NCBI RefSeq assembly: GCF_020911925.1
Contig: NZ_CP087134.1
Coordinates: 3,038,001-3,102,000 of the forward strand
DNA length: 64,000 nt
Direction of reading: 5' to 3'
Source: Flavobacterium cupriresistens
GTDB lineage: Bacteria; Bacteroidota; Bacteroidia; Flavobacteriales; Flavobacteriaceae
A model generated the notes under the pieces. The model was given only the letters and a program-made list of their open reading frames with translations, was not told the origin of the DNA and did no database searches. Shown here piece by piece: positions 61,104-64,000 of the stretch. The position numbers were made by a program, and so were the translations under genes. Position 1 is the stretch's first letter. Every line of letters starts with the position of its first letter.

Positions 61104-61295
61104 ATGAGTGTCATTTATCTGCTAATTACAGTAAGTATTTTCGTAGCAATTGGATTCTTTATTGCTTTTATCGTTGCTGTCAAATCCGGACAATACGACG
61201 ATGATTATACCCCCTCGGTCAGAATGCTTTTTGACGATGAGACCAATATTACCCCCAAAAAGAATAAATCAAATACAGAAGAAAAACAAGTATAA
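61104..61295 (+). CDS. ccoS: cbb3 oxidase maturation protein CcoS
   Basis: The 63-residue protein has one TM helix (about 3-25) starting with MSVIYLLITVSI, a GQYDD segment after the membrane and a polar tail, the CcoS pattern. CcoS is needed to insert heme b and copper into CcoN. It starts the operon with the ccoNO fusion 2 bp downstream. Confidence 0.88.
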   Translation: MSVIYLLITVSIFVAIGFFIAFIVAVKSGQYDDDYTPSVRMLFDDETNITPKKNKSNTEEKQV

Positions 61296-61297
61296 TT

Positions 61298-63487
61298 ATG
61301 GAAATGGAACAGTTTTATTACGACAACAAAATTGTAAAGAAGTTCATTTACGCTACGATCCTCTTTGGAGTCGTAGGGATGTTAGTAGGACTGACCTTAG
61401 CGGTTATGTACCTCTTTCCCAATATAACCGACGGGATTCCCTGGCTGAGTTACGGGAGATTAAGACCTTTGCACACCAATGCGGTTATTTTTGCCTTTGT
61501 AGGTAACGCCTTTTTTGCAGGGATGTATTATTCGCTGCAACGATTGCTGAAAGCCAGAATGTTTAGCGACTTTTTAAGTAAACTTCATTTCTGGGGATGG
61601 CAGCTTATTATCGTTGCCGCTGCAATTACGCTGCCGTTAGGCTATACTTCCTCAAAAGAATATGCAGAGCTCGAATGGCCAATTGATATTGCTATTGCGC
61701 TTATTTGGGTTGTAATGGGGATTAATATGATTGGTACGATGTTGCGTCGTAGAGAACGCCATTTGTATGTAGCCATTTGGTTTTATCTGGCCACATTTGT
61801 TACCGTTGCCGTATTGCATATTTTCAACAATATCGAAATTCCGGTTTCAGCTTTAAAAAGTTATTCTGTTTACGCGGGTGTTCAGGACGCTTTAGTGCAG
61901 TGGTGGTACGGGCATAATGCCGTGGCCTTTTTCCTTACAACGCCATTTTTAGGATTAATGTATTATTTCGTTCCGAAAGTAGCTAACAGACCTGTTTACT
62001 CGTATCGCTTATCAATTATACATTTCTGGTCTTTAATATTTATCTATATCTGGGCAGGACCACACCACTTGTTATACTCTGCTTTACCAAACTGGGCACA
62101 AAATTTAGGAGTTGCATTCTCTGTAATGCTTATTGCCCCATCATGGGGAGGTATGATCAACGGACTTTTAACGTTAAGAGGAGCGTGGGATAAGGTTCGT
62201 GAAGAACCGGTTTTAAAATTCTTTGTAGTCGCTATTACGGGATACGGTATGGCAACCTTTGAAGGACCAATGTTATCGTTTAAAAACGTAAACGCTATTG
62301 CACACTATACGGACTGGATTATTGCCCACGTACACGTTGGAGCTTTAGCATGGAATGGGTTTATGTCATTTGGTATCATTTATTGGTTAATTCCAAGAAT
62401 GACAAAAAGCACTTTGTTTTCAAACAAATTAGCAAACTTCCATTTCTGGATTGGTACTTTAGGGATTATCCTGTACACCGTTCCGATGTATGTAGCCGGT
62501 TTTCTTCAAGCCTCTATGTGGAAACAATTTAATCCGGACGGGACTTTAACTTACGGAAATTTCCTGGAAACCGTTACGCAAATTATGCCAATGTACTGGA
62601 TGAGAGCCATTGGAGGTACCTTGTATTTGATTGGTATGCTGACCTTGGTTTATAATATCATCATGACAGTGAGAGCCGGTCAACCAGTGGAAGACGAATT
62701 AGCTCAGGCTCCTGCTTTACAGGTAATAAACAGCAATAGACTTAGCGGAGAAAAATTCCACTCTTGGTTAGAAAGAAAACCAATCCAGCTAACCATTTTA
62801 GCTACGATCGCTATTTTAATCGGAGGAGTTATTCAGATTGTGCCAACGATTATGGTAAAATCAAATATACCTACGATAAGCAGTGTGAAACCATATAGTC
62901 CGTTGGAACTTGAAGGACGTGATTTATACATTCGTGAAGGTTGTGTTGGTTGTCATTCTCAATCCGTTCGTCCGTTTAGAAGTGAAGTTGAACGTTATGG
63001 ACCACAAGCCAAAGCCGGAGAATTTGTCTACGACCATCCATTTCTTTGGGGATCAAAACGTACAGGACCTGATTTGTTGAGAGTCGGAGGGAAATATAAC
63101 GACAACTGGCATTTTAATCACTTTTGGAATCCTCAAAGTACTTCCGCAGGATCAATTATGCCAGGTTACAAATGGTTGTTTGATAACAAACCAATGGATA
63201 CTTCTTTAATAGAAAAGAAAATGAAAGCCATGGTTTCGCTTGGTGTTCCTTATACCGATGCCGATGTAGCCAATGCGCAAAAGACTTTGAGAACGCAAGC
63301 AATAGCGATCGAGAACAATCTAAAAAGCGATCCTGATTTTGTAAAAAGTTACGAAGACAGTAAGAAGAAAGCAGCTGCAAAAGGCGAAAAATTCGTTCCT
63401 ATGAACGAAAGAGAAATTGTAGCGTTGATTGCTTACATCCAAAGACTGGGTACAGATATTAAAGTAAAAGAAACTGCCAAAAACTAA
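61298..63487 (+). CDS. ccoNO: cbb3-type cytochrome c oxidase, fused subunits I and II
   Basis: Residues 1-480 are CcoN, the catalytic subunit with 12 or more TM helices; heme and CuB ligands are visible at H59 (RPLHTNAV), H206 (WYGHNAV), H256-H257 (GPHHLLY) and H344/H346 (IAHVHVGAL). Residues 495-729 are CcoO: one TM anchor, then the heme c site C549-VG-C552-H553 and a distal Met-containing GSIMPGY. The fusion is usual in Bacteroidota. The enzyme reduces oxygen at low concentration. It overlaps nothing and is followed by ccoQ 5 bp later. Confidence 0.95.
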   Translation: MEMEQFYYDNKIVKKFIYATILFGVVGMLVGLTLAVMYLFPNITDGIPWLSYGRLRPLHTNAVIFAFVGNAFFAGMYYSLQRLLKARMFSDFLSKLHFWGWQLIIVAAAITLPLGYTSSKEYAELEWPIDIAIALIWVVMGINMIGTMLRRRERHLYVAIWFYLATFVTVAVLHIFNNIEIPVSALKSYSVYAGVQDALVQWWYGHNAVAFFLTTPFLGLMYYFVPKVANRPVYSYRLSIIHFWSLIFIYIWAGPHHLLYSALPNWAQNLGVAFSVMLIAPSWGGMINGLLTLRGAWDKVREEPVLKFFVVAITGYGMATFEGPMLSFKNVNAIAHYTDWIIAHVHVGALAWNGFMSFGIIYWLIPRMTKSTLFSNKLANFHFWIGTLGIILYTVPMYVAGFLQASMWKQFNPDGTLTYGNFLETVTQIMPMYWMRAIGGTLYLIGMLTLVYNIIMTVRAGQPVEDELAQAPALQVINSNRLSGEKFHSWLERKPIQLTILATIAILIGGVIQIVPTIMVKSNIPTISSVKPYSPLELEGRDLYIREGCVGCHSQSVRPFRSEVERYGPQAKAGEFVYDHPFLWGSKRTGPDLLRVGGKYNDNWHFNHFWNPQSTSAGSIMPGYKWLFDNKPMDTSLIEKKMKAMVSLGVPYTDADVANAQKTLRTQAIAIENNLKSDPDFVKSYEDSKKKAAAKGEKFVPMNEREIVALIAYIQRLGTDIKVKETAKN

Positions 63488-63492
63488 GCGTT

Positions 63493-63687
63493 ATGTTCGA
63501 ACAAATTAAACACAACATGGAAAACATATCGGGTATCGAAATTTACCCGATACTTTCCCTCCTGATATTCTTTTTCTTCTTTGTGGGTTTGGCCCTTTGG
63601 GTTTTCTCCTATAAAAAAGAAAAAATTAGAGAAATGAGTGCAATCCCTTTAGACGAAGGACTTTGTGTAATATCAAAAGACAAATAA
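63493..63687 (+). CDS. ccoQ: cbb3 oxidase small subunit CcoQ
   Basis: The 64-residue protein has one TM helix (about 18-40, with a run of Phe) followed by KKEKIREMSAIPLDEG, a typical CcoQ/FixQ tail. It stabilises the CcoNOP complex in other bacteria. It sits 5 bp after ccoNO and 1 bp before ccoP. Confidence 0.85.
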   Translation: MFEQIKHNMENISGIEIYPILSLLIFFFFFVGLALWVFSYKKEKIREMSAIPLDEGLCVISKDK

Positions 63688-63688
63688 A

Positions 63689-64000
63689 ATGAAAAAGTTT
63701 TTCCCCGTATATCTAAGAGTCCCTGTGATTTTCTTTATCGTTTTCGGTTTGATGGAGTATTTTATTGATTCAGGAGATAGGCCTGCTTTTGTGAAATATC
63801 CGATGGTTACTGTCTTTCTATTGGTCTTTTTATTCATTTTAATTGCAATAGAAATTACGCTAAGTGCTGTAAATAGGGTTCTGTTTCAATTATTGTCTCC
63901 CGAAGAAAAAGCAAAAATAGAGTATGAAAAGAGTCTGCCGCTGACAGAAAGCAATTGGTACAAAAACTTAATGCAAAAATTGACCGAGACTCAGCCCATA
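63689..64000 (+). CDS. ccoP: cbb3 oxidase subunit III, N-terminal part (3' end outside window)
   Basis: The ATG at 63689 follows the ccoQ stop by 1 bp. The 104 codons present encode MKKFFPVYLRVPVIFFIVFG, a first TM helix, a short periplasmic loop (YFIDSGDRPAF), a second TM helix (VFLLVFLFILIAIEI) and a charged segment, the two-TM N-terminal domain of Bacteroidota CcoP. The di-heme cytochrome c part would lie to the right of the window, so the call rests on context and N-terminus. Confidence 0.85.
   Translation, partial: MKKFFPVYLRVPVIFFIVFGLMEYFIDSGDRPAFVKYPMVTVFLLVFLFILIAIEITLSAVNRVLFQLLSPEEKAKIEYEKSLPLTESNWYKNLMQKLTETQPI

Overview
The window looks like a chromosomal segment of a Flavobacterium-type member of the Bacteroidota. 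The evidence is low GC; absence of Shine-Dalgarno sequences; promoter -7 boxes of the form TAnnTTTG; a fused ccoN-ccoO cytochrome oxidase gene; and several families that I know mainly from Flavobacteriaceae (DUF5606, DUF6048, DUF6452). No rRNA, tRNA, CRISPR array, insertion sequence or phage gene was recognised.

Layout. 1-1472 is the 3' part of a topoisomerase IV subunit A gene. 1.6-3.3 kb holds a RadC-like gene between two ~400-bp direct copies of a complex palindromic element. 3.4-6.7 kb is a two-gene operon (PhoX-like lipoprotein, then a di-heme peroxidase with an imelysin-like N-terminal region). 7.3-26.9 kb is mostly housekeeping: TerC, a small operon with an antitoxin, a RelE/ParE-type toxin, a Qnr-like pentapeptide protein and a DinB-like protein, murQ, a ZIP transporter, RNA methyltransferases (RlmL-like, RlmD), an orphan histidine kinase, cysE-cysM, an Smr protein, a cysteine desulfurase and the t6A synthase. 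27-48.5 kb is a surface-glycan locus. It starts with a sugar aminotransferase and a compact operon of acyl carrier protein, two KAS III enzymes, a Rieske oxygenase, an SDR and a NeuD-like acyltransferase. About ten glycosyltransferase-type genes follow, with a Kdo-kinase-like protein, a deacetylase and two LtaS-like membrane transferases. The second half of this locus looks like a diverged duplicate of the first half, with dapD between them. 48.9-56.2 kb carries a PAS protein, ruvX, mqo, an FUSC-family membrane protein, def, a DUF5606 gene and mazG. 56.5-64 kb is a microaerobic respiration locus: a Crp/Fnr regulator, then, after 1.4 kb of repeats, the copper P-type ATPase ccoI, ccoS, the ccoNO fusion, ccoQ and the start of ccoP.

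How genes work together. The Crp/Fnr gene is divergent from the cbb3 oxidase genes. An identical TGAT-N4-ATCA box lies about 57-60 bp before both ccoI and ccoS, which suggests direct Fnr-type control. CcoI and CcoS would supply copper and assemble the CcoNOQP oxidase. CysE and CysM make cysteine. The ACP/KAS III/Rieske/SDR/NeuD operon probably makes a short acyl group and attaches it to an amino sugar made by the adjacent aminotransferase; the Rieske enzyme is the unexpected member.

Intergenic DNA is rich in palindromic repeat families. The most striking is a modular nested-palindrome superfamily whose copies keep the same inner stem (GGCTTTAGCC / GGCTAAAGCC) and the same ends (TTGAATAGCC / GGCAATT) but carry unrelated outer arms.
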